This document shows positions 12,301-27,300 of a stretch of DNA of 64,000 nucleotides, in pieces (the first letter of the stretch is position 1; each line of letters opens with the position of its first letter). The notes below the pieces were generated by a model. That model made no database searches and was not told the origin of the DNA. It saw only the letters and a list, made by a program, of their open reading frames with translations. This stretch comes from Cruorifilaria tuberocauda (lineage: Eukaryota > Nematoda > Chromadorea > Rhabditida > Onchocercidae). A program made the translations under genes and the position numbers. Location: NCBI GenBank assembly GCA_013365365.1, contig JABVXU010000233.1, positions 1-64,000 on the forward strand, in the 5' to 3' direction.

Positions 12301-15300
12301 ACCAACCAGATTGTTCCAAGCTGCTGCTGCTTATCTAAGTTATCATCGCTTTTTACATGCGCATTAATATTTATAATACCATTACGTCGACCATCTGACT
12401 CTGAGTTATTGTTTAGATGATGATTACCAAACCTCCGAATCACTACGCCGTAGTCGCCATTAACTTAAATTATTGTACAAAATCTAAGCTTCTACAAACA
12501 AATAACAAAAATAATTTAAATACTAAAAAAAGAGATTCTACAAATTCAAAAATATTAATTTGATATCATCATCTATTATCCAAGAAGTCCTTTTTGCAAA
12601 AAGAGCAAAATAAATATTTCTAAAATAAAGTAATAAATCATGCTTTGACTATTATCCACATTAGTGATGGACTGTAATTTCTGCGGACTTCTACTCTCTC
12701 CACCGTCATAACTCATTTCCAATGAAGAAATCACTTCATCGTCACCTTCTTCAGCAATAACTTCGTCTAAAAAAAAGCAAAATCACTGCGTTTACAAAAT
12801 GTACCAAATTTAACATGAAACAATCATTACTGGCCAACTAGTCACCTTATGTTAACCAGTAACCTTGATAACTTAATAACAAAAGACGCAAAGTCAAAAA
12901 TCAAAAAGACCATTCTCATGCCAGTATTTCGAAATACACAAAAATAAGACTGCGAAAAGCTCTCATTAAAATCCCTAAAATTCCATATTTAAATTTTCAT
13001 CCAAAAAGGATTTCTCAACTATTTGCTAAGAATTATATTTCATGTTAAAATTTGTACAACAGTAAAAATTAACCGAGAACAATTTGATTCATATCGTGAT
13101 GGTTTGTAATAGTGGATGGCTTCTCATCCCCATAATGCGCTAAATCCAACAAATTTTCCCAAACATTAGAATCCCACGGTTCATTAAAAACTGTTCCAGC
13201 GATACTAACATTATCATCATCTTTTCCATTTTGATCTAGATTTGAAGACCCCATTTTCACTAAATAATTGATAAATCTTGTTTTGTTGAGACAAAAAATT
13301 GCTTCAAGCCAGGAACTAATATCATCATGACGCAATTCTTCTATTAATTAGATACATAACCATATTCCAATATTTAATAGCTATTAATAATATGAAAGCA
13401 TTACATCATTGTAAACATGTATTTATTCTATGTCTTCAGTGTAAACTTTAGTAATGACTTTCTGTTACAGAACAGCAGTGATGTGATCACTCAAACAAAT
13501 AGGCAATCATGATAAATAAATCAGACAATAGACAATATATATTAGTAAAGCATGTCCCTTATCTCTTATCAAAAAATCGAGAAGCTAAGATTTTATAATA
13601 CTTTAAAAACTGACCAATTAAGTCTGCTTTCTTTGGCGTATCATTGGGTTCCGATAAATGAGCATATTGAGGTGCTAAATTTTCGCACGCGCTGTCGCTG
13701 TAAACAGGCATATCATCAGAATTTTGCCATTGTAAATAAATGGGACTTTCAGATGATGACCGCTGCGAAGGAAAGACTTTTGATAGCGCTGAAAACACGA
13801 TTTTTCAATCGTTTTTCCTTAAACGAATCTCGCTAAAAAGCACTCAAGCATGTTTAAGAAATTCAACACTAGCTTGATATTGTTTTATATATAAAGATCA
13901 AAATTTAAAACAATGAAAACCCAAAAAAAGTAATCAAATGGATAACTCAAGTTTTTTTCACCTCGACTTTTAAACAAATATAACGTTACGCAATAAATTT
14001 GGGAGTGCTAAATGGTTCATATTGATCAAACCTAGATTGCCATTTTCAGCAATCATTCCACAAGAATGCAATTTATTCTGCAAGGGACTTCCAACTGCCA
14101 CCGCAGTTAAACTTTTCTTTAGCAAAGGCACTTGTGGAGTCGGTCGGATCTATAAATATAAATTAACGGAAAAAAAATGCATAAACGATTTCTTTAGGAA
14201 TGTAATAATGACTTCAAATTTTATCATCCCTAAAATAAAGAAGCGAGAAAAAACTCGACTTTCAGAAGCGAAGACTGAATGACTTAGATAACAGTAGAAT
14301 CGCTTACACCGAAACAAAGAAAAAATAATTATTTCACTAGCTGCTGAAGCGGATAGAATAAAGATGGCGCAATCAAATGCAAAAACATTTTGTTCTTATG
14401 ATAAAAAAATTGTTGGAGTAAATTATATTAGTTACGCTTACCAATGTTCTCAGAAGTGGTACCAACAACAATCCAAATGATAGCAAAAGTATTACTGATA
14501 TAACTTGCTATAGCTACTAAGTTAGAATGAAAGCAAAAAAGATATATTTATCAGAACACCAAAATACCAAGCACGTCAGCTTATCACGGAAAAAATAGAT
14601 ATTATCTACAGCGAAATTAATATAAAAGAATGGTAGTAATGACTAAAGTAGCAAACTACATGCAGTAAAAGACAAACCTTGGCAATTTTTTGACGATTTT
14701 TCAATTCACTGTGAACTGCTGACCAAACGGCTGTTTGCTCTTTAGCGAAAATATTATCAGTAAAAATTAAACGCTCATTGGTAGTACTGCCACGAGGAGG
14801 TGAAGGAACATTAGAAGCAAAGGAAAATCCTGGAAATATTCCAGAAAGTTTCTGACTCGCCGAATGAAATTTCTAAGAAAAACTTTAAAACGTCATTTCA
14901 GTAATTCATAACTATGAAGCGTTTCCAACATGTTTCTGTCCCTTTTAATAACCAGCCATAAGTACAATATTATAATGTTTCTACATCCATTTTACAAACC
15001 ATAGGAACAGTATATATTAAAAGATTAAAATTCAGTCGAAAAAAAAATCATGTACACCTGACATTTACCTCGCTTAACAGCGGATGGATTCCATGCATAA
15101 GTTTGAGTAGAAGTTGATGATAATGAGTCAGCGTTACTACCGGTGTGTGTAAAAACTCGTTCTCTGGAGCGCCTCTCACTGTGAAACCTGAAATTCACGA
15201 AAAAACTTTACGGTCGACATGACCAGCGACAATCTAATTTATTGTTTTAGTGCAAATATCAAAATCATAATTTAAAAAACTCCCTTTCAATGAAACCACA

Positions 15301-18300
15301 TTTTCCAAAATAAAGAGATGCATGAACATTAAAATCCCCCGAAAAACTAGAATATACATAGAACAGAAAAATCAGAAAATGTAACTGCGGAAAGCAATTA
15401 TAAGCCAGAGGGAGAGAAGCAAGAATTAGGAATGGAACAACTATCACAATGAAGTTTAACAGCAGTAACCTTCAGAAAGCAGCAAATGAATTATCGAACC
15501 TATTCATAATTTAACAAGGTAATAGAATACTTCGAAGCTTCACAATCATACTGCACCGTGAATCAATAAGCATCATAGATGCTTAAGCTAAAAACAAAAA
15601 AGTTCCAAAAACATTAAAACTGAAGATGGTAGCTCTTAAATCTACCAAATATCTTTCACAGAAATAGTGGAAGAGAAAATTACTCTGATCAGCTGTTATT
15701 TTTCCTGAAAAATTTTTTTCAAATAGAATTTGAACGGAAAATGAAACTGGTAAAAAGAGCAAAATAAAAATGATTAGTGCATGCAGATTTTCAAAGAAAG
15801 TAAGCATTTCAGTGAGAAAAATCATGTATTTCAAAGCGAAGGATCTGAAATTTAATGCATGATATAGTAACTTATAAAAATAACTTATAAAATAATCATA
15901 GACTTCATCAATTCCGTCCATCGCAGCTTCCTGAAGATTTGATAAGTGAGCGGAAATTCGATTTTGAAAAAGAAGCACAGAATCAAGCGAAACTCGGAGT
16001 GGAAAATCAAAACTAATATTGTCTGCGCGCGACGACGGCAATAATTCGGAAAGAAAAAGAGAAGATAGCCTTGAAAAGCCAATTCGGATGAAATGTGAAC
16101 GAACTCAGAAGACCAAAACTACTTCCTACCGTTACCGCCACAATTACTACTGAGTTAAAGAGAATAATTTCTTCAACTTCAAGCACCTCAATGGTCAAAC
16201 ACCCCAATTATCTTATAGTCAAATACCAAGCAGTTCTAACCATGGAATCTTTGCAATATACTCATTTCTTCCCCACTTGCTTATTTATCTTCAACGAAAT
16301 CATAACATTAATATTAATTGCACAAAGTAACCTAATTTTAATTTCAAATAATTATAACGAAAAAATCTGATAAACTGGAAAAATACAGCCCTTCGTATAG
16401 CGGAACAACTTTGCAAACTTCTGTGAATTATTGCGGAAATATCATCAATATTCAAGGAAGTGTTTAATAATATAAATTTGCTTCTGGCAAAGCAGGACTC
16501 AACACTTATAGTAAGATAACAGAAAAAATGGAGAGAGAAAAAGAAAAGAAAAAGGATGATAACAAATGTAAATTTGACAGTGAAAAATGATGAAATCTTC
16601 GAAAACAAGCAGCTCTAACAATACTCAACTTACCCAGATGATAAAATGTCCCTTCATGCCGATGAGAGGACAAAAATAGGAGTGTAGAAGAGATACTTTC
16701 AATAATGTATTCATAATTATGAAGCTGTATCACTAAATCTACACATTTTGCCACTGCTATTTATTTTATTCAAATCATTCAATTACTTTCTAAGCTACCA
16801 AATTGAAAGATGAAGATGAAGATGAAAAAATGAAATTAATTCATGCTACCCTCAGCTGATAAAACTTGAAACTCCAATATAAATGATGACATTGTCAAAA
16901 GAATAATCTAAAGTTCAAAAGAAAAAAGCAAAAAAGATGCAATTAGTGTAAAGAAATATCCAATAAAGATGATGAAAATGAAAATGAAAAACGAAGTGGA
17001 AAGAAAGAGAAAATACGAATTTTAGCTGTGCATTGGACAGTTTCTCAACTGTAACGACAAACCACACTTTTTATGATTCAAGAAAAGCCAGTTTTGAAAA
17101 TGCAGTAATTGAATGATTTACCATCGGCAAAAAGCACCAAGATAATTTGATTTGACAATTTCATTGAAGCATAATTAAATCTGTTGTTTTTGCCATTGAA
17201 TTATAATTAATGTTTGTTGTATTAAATGATTTTTTCATTATTATAGACCACATGACCCATCGAGTTCACATACAACTACGTATAATCGTTTCTGTCAACA
17301 AAAAATGTACAACTTACCTCAGAAGATGTTGATGAAACTAAACAAAAAGACATAAGTTATTTGAGGTAACAAAATCGGTCGAAAACAAATATTATATTGG
17401 TAAATCTGATTTAAGCGATGCAATCTTCCAATGATAGCAACATATATTTCTGTTTAATAGCTATATCGAGACCAACAAAAAGGTAGAATTAAATTTCATT
17501 TATTTAAGAAAACGGAAATCCATTTGATTAATAGTCAATAGTTGTAGATTTTTGTTAACAGGAAAAAAACAAATCACTAATATCTTTCTTTCATATAATT
17601 TTTTGATTATACACCTTTACGTGTTTATATTATATACCTTTATAAACTGATAACAGAGAACAGCGGTATATGCTAAGAGTTATTAACCGCTAGAAATCAA
17701 TAAACATTCTGCGAAGACAATTTCTAAATATACTAATGTTTATGTATGTATACCCATTTGGTTTGTATGTTTGAAACAGTAGCTACAATAAAAATATATG
17801 CTCTTTGATACGTTTTACTTTTATGCAAGTCGTAACTTATAAAACAAATGTACCTACTAGTATTGCAGCTATAGTTTTAAAATAGGAAACAGCTGATTTA
17901 GAAACCACAGATGGAATTTTAAGAAATGAATCTCTTTCAAAGTTTAACAGAATAAAAACTTGGAAAAGGAAGTAGTTATATTTCACCAAATATTGATAGA
18001 TCAATGAAACGAATTCATTCTAAATCGGCTGTGAACTGCTAAATCGTTTTCTACGCCTTATATATAGAAAACGATTACTGCTAAGTATGAATCAAAAGAA
18101 GATAAGTGAAAATCAGTTTTTCGAAAAAAAAAAAAGAAACAGTTTTTTCATCAATATAAAGTATAAAAAAAAACATCTTGAAAAGGTGCAAGTAAGGAAG
18201 CAGAAGTGAACCAAGTAAAACTGAAAGGATTTGAAAGAGACCGGAAATCAGAGAGAAGGTAGAACAACAGAAGTGGTTACCTGAACTGATGTGAATTTTC

Positions 18301-21300
18301 CAGGTTTCCAACAACAAAACTAAGTAATGAGAGGAAAGATCAAAATCAAATGTGTATCAGAACAAAAGATCAAAAAGTAGAATCTATGAATGTAAATTAA
18401 TTCAGAGTCAATCAATTTCGAGTTCGTTTATAATGCTAATTCGTTAATTCAATAGAGAAAGAAAAGAATGCTAAACATATGTAAGGTTCATAAAAGTTTT
18501 TTGTCATATTCATTTTGTCGCTTTCATTTTAACTATGTTAAAATGAAAGAAAAACTGTGAAATTGAATGTCTGATCTCCGGACATTTTAAATTTTCATCT
18601 TCTGCTCTTCATTCCTTCAAATCTTATATACATAGAAAGACAAAAAGCACAAAAATCAGGAAACTAAAAAAATACATCGCTCTGATTTAATAAACGGACT
18701 ACAGTTTTCCACATGGCGAAGAATGATGAAGGAATATGGCACTCATTCAGATTAATTTTTACAATTAATCCAAAGAGAACCTGAAAAACCCCCACAACTC
18801 TTTATATGATCCAAAACAGTATGAAAAAGTTTAGCTGTAGAGATTATGGTTTCAGCTAAATCAATACTTCAATTTGAATTATTTTTTACAAACAATATTT
18901 GTCCATAAAGTAACCTACATTAAAATAAAAAACGCTGTTTCGTTCTTACCTACAATTCCCAAAAATAAAAATAAGAAAGTAAAAAATTAATTACATGAGA
19001 ATTATCATCGTACCACCATAACAATAATAAGTCCTACGAATGTGAACTGCGTGTGTGTCAGAAATATAAAAATGTGCCAGAACTGCTTTTGATTCTTAGA
19101 ACGATAATAATCTCATCTTCTTCCTAGTTAATCCATGACTTAACAACGATGAATTAATCATTATTCACTATAGGGGTAAGTCTCTTAAATTTTCAATTGC
19201 AAAGCTTTTCGATTTCCATTTTACAAGGCACACAGCACTCTTTCCCGATCCATTCAGGAACTGTCACGCAATAATCATGGAAATTAGAATTTTCTGCAAT
19301 TAAGATAAATGAAAGTATGAAAATGGGAAATGCCAAATATAAGTAAAACAACAATATTAATGAGTTCATCGAATTGGTGCACGAATAAATATAAATAGGG
19401 TTGGGTTCTGAGCAGAAGTACTGTCAATGCCAAGTCAATGCTGCGGAAATGTCGCTTGCATGAGCGATAATCAACATCCACACAGCTACATGAAATATTT
19501 ATCTCTGCATCATTTCGTGGCTAAGGCAACGCCAACAGCAATAATAATAATAATAATGGTTCGGACGTTATAATTCGATTAAGACGCAAACCTCGCCTAT
19601 CCAGTAAAAACAGCAGTTTTAATTTTCATTAGTATGTCTAAGCAAATAAGACGTAAATAAGAAATTGCAGAAAACACAAGGAGAAATTACAAGAGATATG
19701 ATGTATAAAATGCAAAAATGGTGTATAAAGAACAAAAAAGAGAGCAAGATATCAAGATGACCGATGACAAATAATACACATATAATCAAGGAGCTCTCTC
19801 TCCTTGTACATTCATGATGAGATTAATTATTTCCGGACCTGACAAAATGAAGTTTGTGGAGAAAAATCCATTTTGTGAACTTAAGATCTTGAAACAAAGA
19901 AGATGAAGACACCTCCATAAAATTAGAGCCGTTCTTTCGATCTGTGCAAAAAATGTAAAAACAAGTAGAGTCATAAAAACTTAAAACTCATCACACCATC
20001 CAGTAATCCAGAACTAGTGCAAAATAATTAGCATTAAACACTACCTTAAAAATTAAAACCGTTTAATGGAAATATGTCATGCAGTTTTGATAAGATTTGT
20101 GGGAAAGAAATAAGAGACTAACTTCCTGGAGAAGATGTGTTCTGCATCATCACGACTCTCATGTCTTAAATACTCCTGCTCAACCTGCTTCGCTATTTTT
20201 TTATGGGTTAATGATGGTTTTTGAAGTAAACTTCCAACAGACCAATCAACTGCCATATTATTTGCATGCATATCTTTGATGTACTGTTTGCGTCGTATCA
20301 CCGGTGTAACTAATCCTTCATTTATTGTCTGAAATGTGAACTGTGATGATACTTAGTAAGAATTGGATCCAGAACAAGACGAATGTAATCAAATTTTAGT
20401 TAAATAAAAGAGATACTATCCTAGAAACTATCGGAACTCAGCACATCATTCATTATTTATATTAATTAAGCAGTTTTAACGAATTATAAATGATACAAAT
20501 AAAACTAAAAAGTCTTTTGCAACGGTTAATAGCCATTTTACAACAATAATAAAAACATATCTAGTAGAAGTTAAATTAAAAAAAAACCGCAACCTGTAGT
20601 TCTCCAGTTCTTGGATTTCGTCCAAGCTTCGAAGTTAATGCCTTTGCCGTGGCTGCAACTCCGGTAACATTATTTGCTAATGATTTATGCGCCAAATCTG
20701 CTAAATCAGGAACTGACAATCGACGCTGATCAGTTCTGTCACTGGAGCGCGCCCTGTTACTGGTAATATCTTTAATTTCTTATATTTCATATTCTCACAT
20801 TTCAAAACTTATTAATAATTTACTGATTTAATTCTCTAATCAATCTACTTTTTTTAGAAGAGAAACATTCATTAAAAGCATTCAAAACATATGAAAGATC
20901 AAAAAGCAGTAATAACTGCTTTGTAGGGAAATGCTGAATGAAATAAGAAATTCTCGAATCTGTCCAAACTAAGAAATATGACCAATATAAAAAAAAAAAA
21001 GTTTATCTAACATACCTTAAAACGACATTAACGTTGTCAGAATTAATTTCATTTGTTTCTTTATGATGATTTCGCTGAGACTGCTCTTGCTGACAAGATT
21101 TGGAGTTAGCTTCAGAAACTGTAGTTGCTGCCTCTTGCCTATAATCAGCATTGATTCCAAAATTGCATTTTTATACGAATTAACAAAGACATCAAAAAGT
21201 ATTTCTTTCAAATCCCTTGAAAGTGATTTATTATTTAAATTATTTATTTGTCGAATGATATTATGGTACGGGAAAGTCAAAAAAAAGAAGTATATCAGCG

Positions 21301-24300
21301 AACATAAAAACCCACAGTATATCATTGAACATAAAATTATCCATAAAATTTCATTATTAAACAGCTTTTCTGCTCAATAAAATTTCCAAATGTCAATTAG
21401 ATTTAAAGATGTCTATTTCTGCCTAGATATACTATTGCAAAAGGATTAAAATATTCAATAAATTACATGCTTTACCCTCGGAAAATATTCCTTTGAAAAG
21501 TAAATTAACAAAAATTCATAGCTTTACTTCAACAAAGTGGATTGTAATAAGCTTCAAGTCTCAGAAGTCTTCTTTTAATAACAGTTTTTTATATTTTCAT
21601 GAATCATCAAATAAAGTCATGAATACTAAAAGTCTTTAAGCAATTTTCAGATCTTGTAAAATCCCAAGCATTAATTATGATCTTGTGAAATCCTAAACAC
21701 TAACTATGGATTACTTTAAACAGGGAAAGTGCAAAGCATAACAAACAAAGGCGATAAACAGAATGAATACCTTTTCCTTTTCAATTCCTCCAAACATTTA
21801 CGCAAAATATTTTCACCAAGACAAGTGGATGGTGGCATTAAAGCACATCGAACACTGACATCACTACGATTATCAGCATTATTCTCTGTGTAATGAGTAG
21901 TGATACATGGCATATATCCAGCCCTCAAATCGCTCCGTTCACGCCTCAGGGTCAATGGTTTTGGTTTTAGAGTTGGCTTAGGATTTACTGAAACTTTTGA
22001 AGTTTGAAGAGATGCGATCAAGAATTAAAAGCAAAAATGTCAATAAGGAGTCTATTCTGACTCATACCATTTTATTATAATTGGAGTTCCGAGTTTTGAT
22101 GTTCATCACATGGAAACAATTCTTTGAAAAGTGGATAGGAATATCGATGAAAGAATGGACAATAATGATGTCCTTTTGAATTACTAACACTGAGCACTAC
22201 GCTACCTGATTAATTTCAGAATGGGAAAATGAGTAGATAAAACAGTTAATTGTCTTTATAAAATAAGTTTTCTAAAATAAATGCCAAAACAATATGGAAA
22301 TGGAGATGAACTTAAAATTGATTAAATTAAGAAAAGCCTTGGAAGAAAAAATACCAGTGAGATGCGAATTCGAGCTATTGAATTTTTGCACTTCTCCCTG
22401 AGTAACAATATTGTTGGGAGGGCGACCTGGTTTGAAGGTATGAAGAGAGGGGACTGCATGCTGATGCTGTTCAAGAAACCAGTTCCGTTTCGAAAATGAG
22501 CAGTCAGCAGATCCCTCAGCGCTGTATGACTGCAAAGAATCTGCGTCATACTGTGTTGACAGTGATGATGTAGATGAGAGTGCAAAAGCTGACTGACTTC
22601 TGAAAGGGTATGGAATGAAGATTTGTGTACAGAAAGCAGATGGCGATATGTAAAAATGATTTTCGAAGTCATTTCATCATTTGCTATGATCAAAATCTTC
22701 CAAGGAATAAATGACTAACGAAGCGATTTTCCGTTCTTCCAAAGGAGTAAAAGCACGGCAATGAGCCAGTTTTATCGTTTCATTTATTGTTCCAGCGTTC
22801 TTTTTGTTATTACCGTTGGTAATACTATTACCACTAACAGTTACTGCATTCGATGAACTTTCTGAGCGAAACATATGTTTTAGCAATGACTGCCGCCCCG
22901 AAATCGTCTGTGTCGGTGCATCATTATTAACCCGTGAGCAACTTTCGGACGATGTCATTTGTGGAACACATACTCCGGCTGCTACCATACCTAAAAATAA
23001 TTAAAATTTCGAAAAAGTTTCAACTTTTGCTTAGAAAGTTCATTTTTACGTAAAACGAATTAATGGAAAAATATGAATGACAGAAAAGAATGTCTCCATC
23101 GGATTACTGGACTGTTTGCTATGTTTAAATGGCATGTCCAGTAAATGAATAAGATGTAAACTCACAAACAGTTATCAATTAAAGTTATTAATTTATCTCG
23201 TCACTTTTTCCTGATTGTTTCTTTAAAGAAATTGAAGAGTAATTCTCCATCTTTATTCACGGAAGTATTAGTTAAAGTATTGACACATTTTTTGATAGCA
23301 CACTTGAAAACAGTACCACCATTCGTTGCATTCGATACATTATGTTTTGTGAGACTTGAACTCTTTTTTGAAAAGTAACGATTATTTGAAGACTCCAAAT
23401 TCGGATGCTTCTGTGATGGAAGTGAATCGTTATCTTTCTGTGCTATATTACTCGTCCAAAAATCTGCAAAATTCAGAAATTTGAATAACAAGAATAACAA
23501 AAAAATCATAAAATCCAAATAACAAATACTTGGAAAAATGAGATATAGATATCCATTTTTTCTGAAGATGAGCTTTGTAAATTTAACTTGTTATGCTAAA
23601 TATAAGGTTTTTTTTTAATTTTGCAAAAACGGGATTGCGTTAAAAATGATAAACGTGAACCAAAAATAATCAGTGGAAATATGATCGAAAGATCATGATC
23701 AAATAAACAATTATGAAAAGGTTGAAATATAGGTATGAAGCACATTCGGTTCCGATTTTCAGTAGAACACCGTTCATATAAAATAGTGATGAAGTCAAAG
23801 ATATCATTCAAGTAATTGTGATATTGTTAATATAGCAATAACAAAGAATGTCAGAAATGACAACAGTATGAGGAAAACGTAGAGAAAGTCTCTTTAAAAA
23901 TAACAATTCAAAAATTTACCGAAAATTAGCAATTAATCTTTCATTTACACCGAAGGAGAAAGATTACACTTTCTTACCAAACAACACCAGCATAATCGAT
24001 AAAGAATGACGATGCAAAAACGTTCTATTTAAAGAAATCGAAACACATTTCTAAATCCCATATTTCAAACTAATAAAATCTAAAACATTAAAAAAGCTGG
24101 AGAGAGAGAATACTGCCAAGTTATCTGAAGATCATTCTGAAGTTTTGATAAATTGCTATTAATACTGTAGGAATTGCTGCTGGAGTTCAAGAGTTATAGT
24201 AATAAGAAATTTTCTTTATCTGTTTGAAAATACAAAGCAAAATATCAAGAGTAGAACAAGCTAATAATAACCGAAGAAAAGATGTCAAGAAATGGGATGT

Positions 24301-27300
24301 CAAAAGATATGATGTTTAAGATAAATAAATTTATAAAATGATCTCTGTCTTTTTTTAAGTATTTCGGCAATCTGAGGAAATAAAACATTTATGTAAAATT
24401 TAAATCACATCATTTATCTAAAAATTACCAAAAGCCCACGTCAAAACTACTAAAAGATCTTTGAATTCTCGAAAAATCTTAAAATGCATCAATAAAACAC
24501 CGGTTTAAAATGATTACTACTAAGAGAGACAAAATCATACAGATGCATGACGTATACGCAAGAAAAATAAATTTTAATATCACACTGGTAAAGAAACCGG
24601 AAACGAAATTTCGCCGCCTTGACTAGTCTTCATCTTTTCCAAATTTTAAAAACAACTGAAAGAGGTAAAATTGTTTTATCAGCGGTCGTTCCACAGAAAA
24701 AATATTCAAAATGCAAAATGCAGAAATTCACGTGACAAGAGTCCAGATAAGAAATTAAATGGCAATTTTTAACTTGTATCCTGAACAGAGTTCCATATTA
24801 TGTATATTAAAATGAAAAGATATCAATGAGTCTTAAATGAGGTTTAACAAGCAGTTTTATCGAAAATGCATAGGAAGACCAGCTAAAAAGATCCTATATT
24901 TTCCAATCCCAATATCTCCATATATATTATCTTCTTACAAAGATTTTATAAGAAAACAATAAAGAAAAAATTAAACGGAAAAACAATTTCTGATGAGTGT
25001 TAGGATAACAGATTGATCATCATTTCCGAAAAATAGTATCGCGAAAAATCCTCGTCCTTGATTTCGTGAAAATTTCAAATTTCAATATTAAAAATGCACA
25101 AAAATTGAATGATGCACACAGTACAGGCGATGATAATATAACATTCGAATTTCGACACTGTCACATGTAATTTCACGACTTAAAGCGAATAGTTTCCCGA
25201 AAAAATTTTTGCTTGATAATTACAGTGAAGAGTACGAAATGTATTTTAAGAGATGGTTTTAATTTCCAAATCAAATGATAGTGACGTCTAGACGACTGAT
25301 AAGATAAATGGAAAAAGCATTCATAAACGAATAAAAGCTTAATAGTCTTTATTTTAACTAATACATCCTTTAAATAGCACGATTTACCATTAGAAAGAAT
25401 AAACAGACAAGTGACAAACAACCCTGAATTTTCACAGATAAGTTTTTAAACATCTTTCCCGTTTTTATTTTCATTGTCTTATTTTTCTATATGATTATTT
25501 ATCCACTTATATTTAAGCAGAGAATTAATTTTTATCCAAATAAGAACAGTTGAGTTTAATCAATTTCTTTTTCCATGGGAAAAAAACAGTTTTTTCGTGA
25601 AAATCTCAAGTATTTATATTTAATGTTTCAAGAATGAAAATGACACTCAGGCAAAAGCTAAGAGCTTTTTTAACTGCCAAAATTTTTGTCATATATATGT
25701 TTTTATCATCCATTTATGAAAGAAAAGTTCATAATATTTTGAAAAATGAAAAAATTCGAATCAAGCACGTTTTAGCAAAGGACCAAAAGTTATATATGTA
25801 TCGAGTCTGTAGTTAATATCTCACAAAATTCGACTCGAACTCTTGATAGGTGTATCGAAAAGTGAAGCATACTTGCTGAATAAAGAATATTAATTAAAGT
25901 TACCTAGAAGTGACTACTCAGAAAGATTTAAGTCAGATAGAATATGAACAACTCAGTTCATACCAGAATTCTTGTAATTTGTTTATCAACTTATTTATGC
26001 AACAAAATAAAAATATATGCATATATAATACCAATCTCGAACTTTTTCTAGTTGTGAGTGTCCATGAGAGAAGAAAATAAAATTAGAAAACTAATTTTAA
26101 AAATTTTGCAGAACTTTAGTGAGGTGAACTACTATTGAGCTTTACAATAAAATGTAGTCAAAAAATGAATACTTATCAACTCGAAGGCATTTGTTTATGA
26201 TACTGAAACTGAAAGAATTGATTCCAAGCAGAGAATTCCTTCCTATAGAAAATTTCAACTCACTTTATCACTAAGTTCATCTTACACAATTAATTTAAAC
26301 GATTTTTTTTTCGTGTTATCAATTTTATATTTTCCGAGAAGAAAGCAACTTCAGAATTTTGAACCCAAAAACTGGTGCAAAGTGCTACTTCAAACACTCA
26401 AACAAGAGATTAACGACGTCCAAGTAAGTAACATTTTGTTTAACACTGCTTTTTCTCAGGCTCATCTCTATCATGTGTGATGAGTTCATAACTTGAAATG
26501 AGCAATTCCTGCCAACGTCCAGAGATGCTTAATTTCAAATTTCAATCAATACTGAAATTAAAATCTCTTAGCTTAAAAGAAATCTTTTAGATTGAAACAA
26601 CAACGAAGATAACTATGCAGCTCAAGCGATGCATCTGTGCATCGCCAGAAGTGGATGAATTTATTTAAAAATATTCAAGATGTAATTTGACGTTTTCAAT
26701 TTGTATTGAAAAGTCGGGCAGTACATTTTTCCATCATTTTCTAAACGATAATGAGAAACTGCAGCTATGTAAGACTATTTGTTGGTATTTTCTCAAATAG
26801 GGATTTTAGGAATTTTACAAAACTTACAAAATTCGCAATCTTTTAAACCAGTGCATTTATAATTTATTTCTCTCATGTCGATATTCGTATTAAGAATTTC
26901 TTTCTAACCAAATTTTTAAAAAACTGGATAGATGATTCGATACTTTCTGACAATATCAGATGCTGAAATTGAAATTAACATCTGATAAGAAATATCTAAT
27001 AAGAAATTAAAAAATAGAGCAAATGCAATCCCTTGAATTTGATGGAATAACAATTTAAGTAAACTTAAGCATATCGTATAAACCGGAAAATTTTGAAATA
27101 ATTAGGATTAAACTTCCCTCTGAACTCTCAAGAGGATGAAAAATTCTATCAAACTGAAAAAAATGCTCCTTTATTAATTCCTTTCTTTTTATATAAAATG
27201 GAACATAATTTGTCACAATTGATACTTATTACTCGGTAAAAGTGTAAATGCTTTCTGAAAAAACCTTCAACAACAGATATAAAAAGAGATCTGGTAAAAC

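Noticed and set aside
16095..16370. Plus-strand 91-codon frame beginning MNELRRPKLLP
   Set aside because: Low-complexity Ser/Thr composition, no splice context, and opposite to a RIN intron that may hold a minus-strand exon.
17315..17334. Perfect-looking 20-nt microexon (acceptor GTTTAG, donor GTAAGT) in a RIN intron
   Set aside because: Inserted in the phase required by the surrounding RIN exons it creates a TGA stop. The 59-nt exon at 17122-17180 fits the phases instead.
18287..18325. Possible 39-nt exon in a RIN intron
   Set aside because: Open in all phases but does not resolve the phase change required between exons 20123 and 16753; likely chance.
21017..21380. Overlapping long frames on both strands
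   Set aside because: The real exon is 21138-21016 in a third frame, which joins both neighbours in phase; the long frames are shadows.
22322..22693. Minus-strand 123-codon frame rich in His
   Set aside because: It overlaps RIN exon 22599-22355 in a different frame. The RIN frame is fixed by phase with both neighbours.
22804..23004. Plus-strand 66-codon frame
   Set aside because: Antisense shadow of RIN exon 22990-22720.
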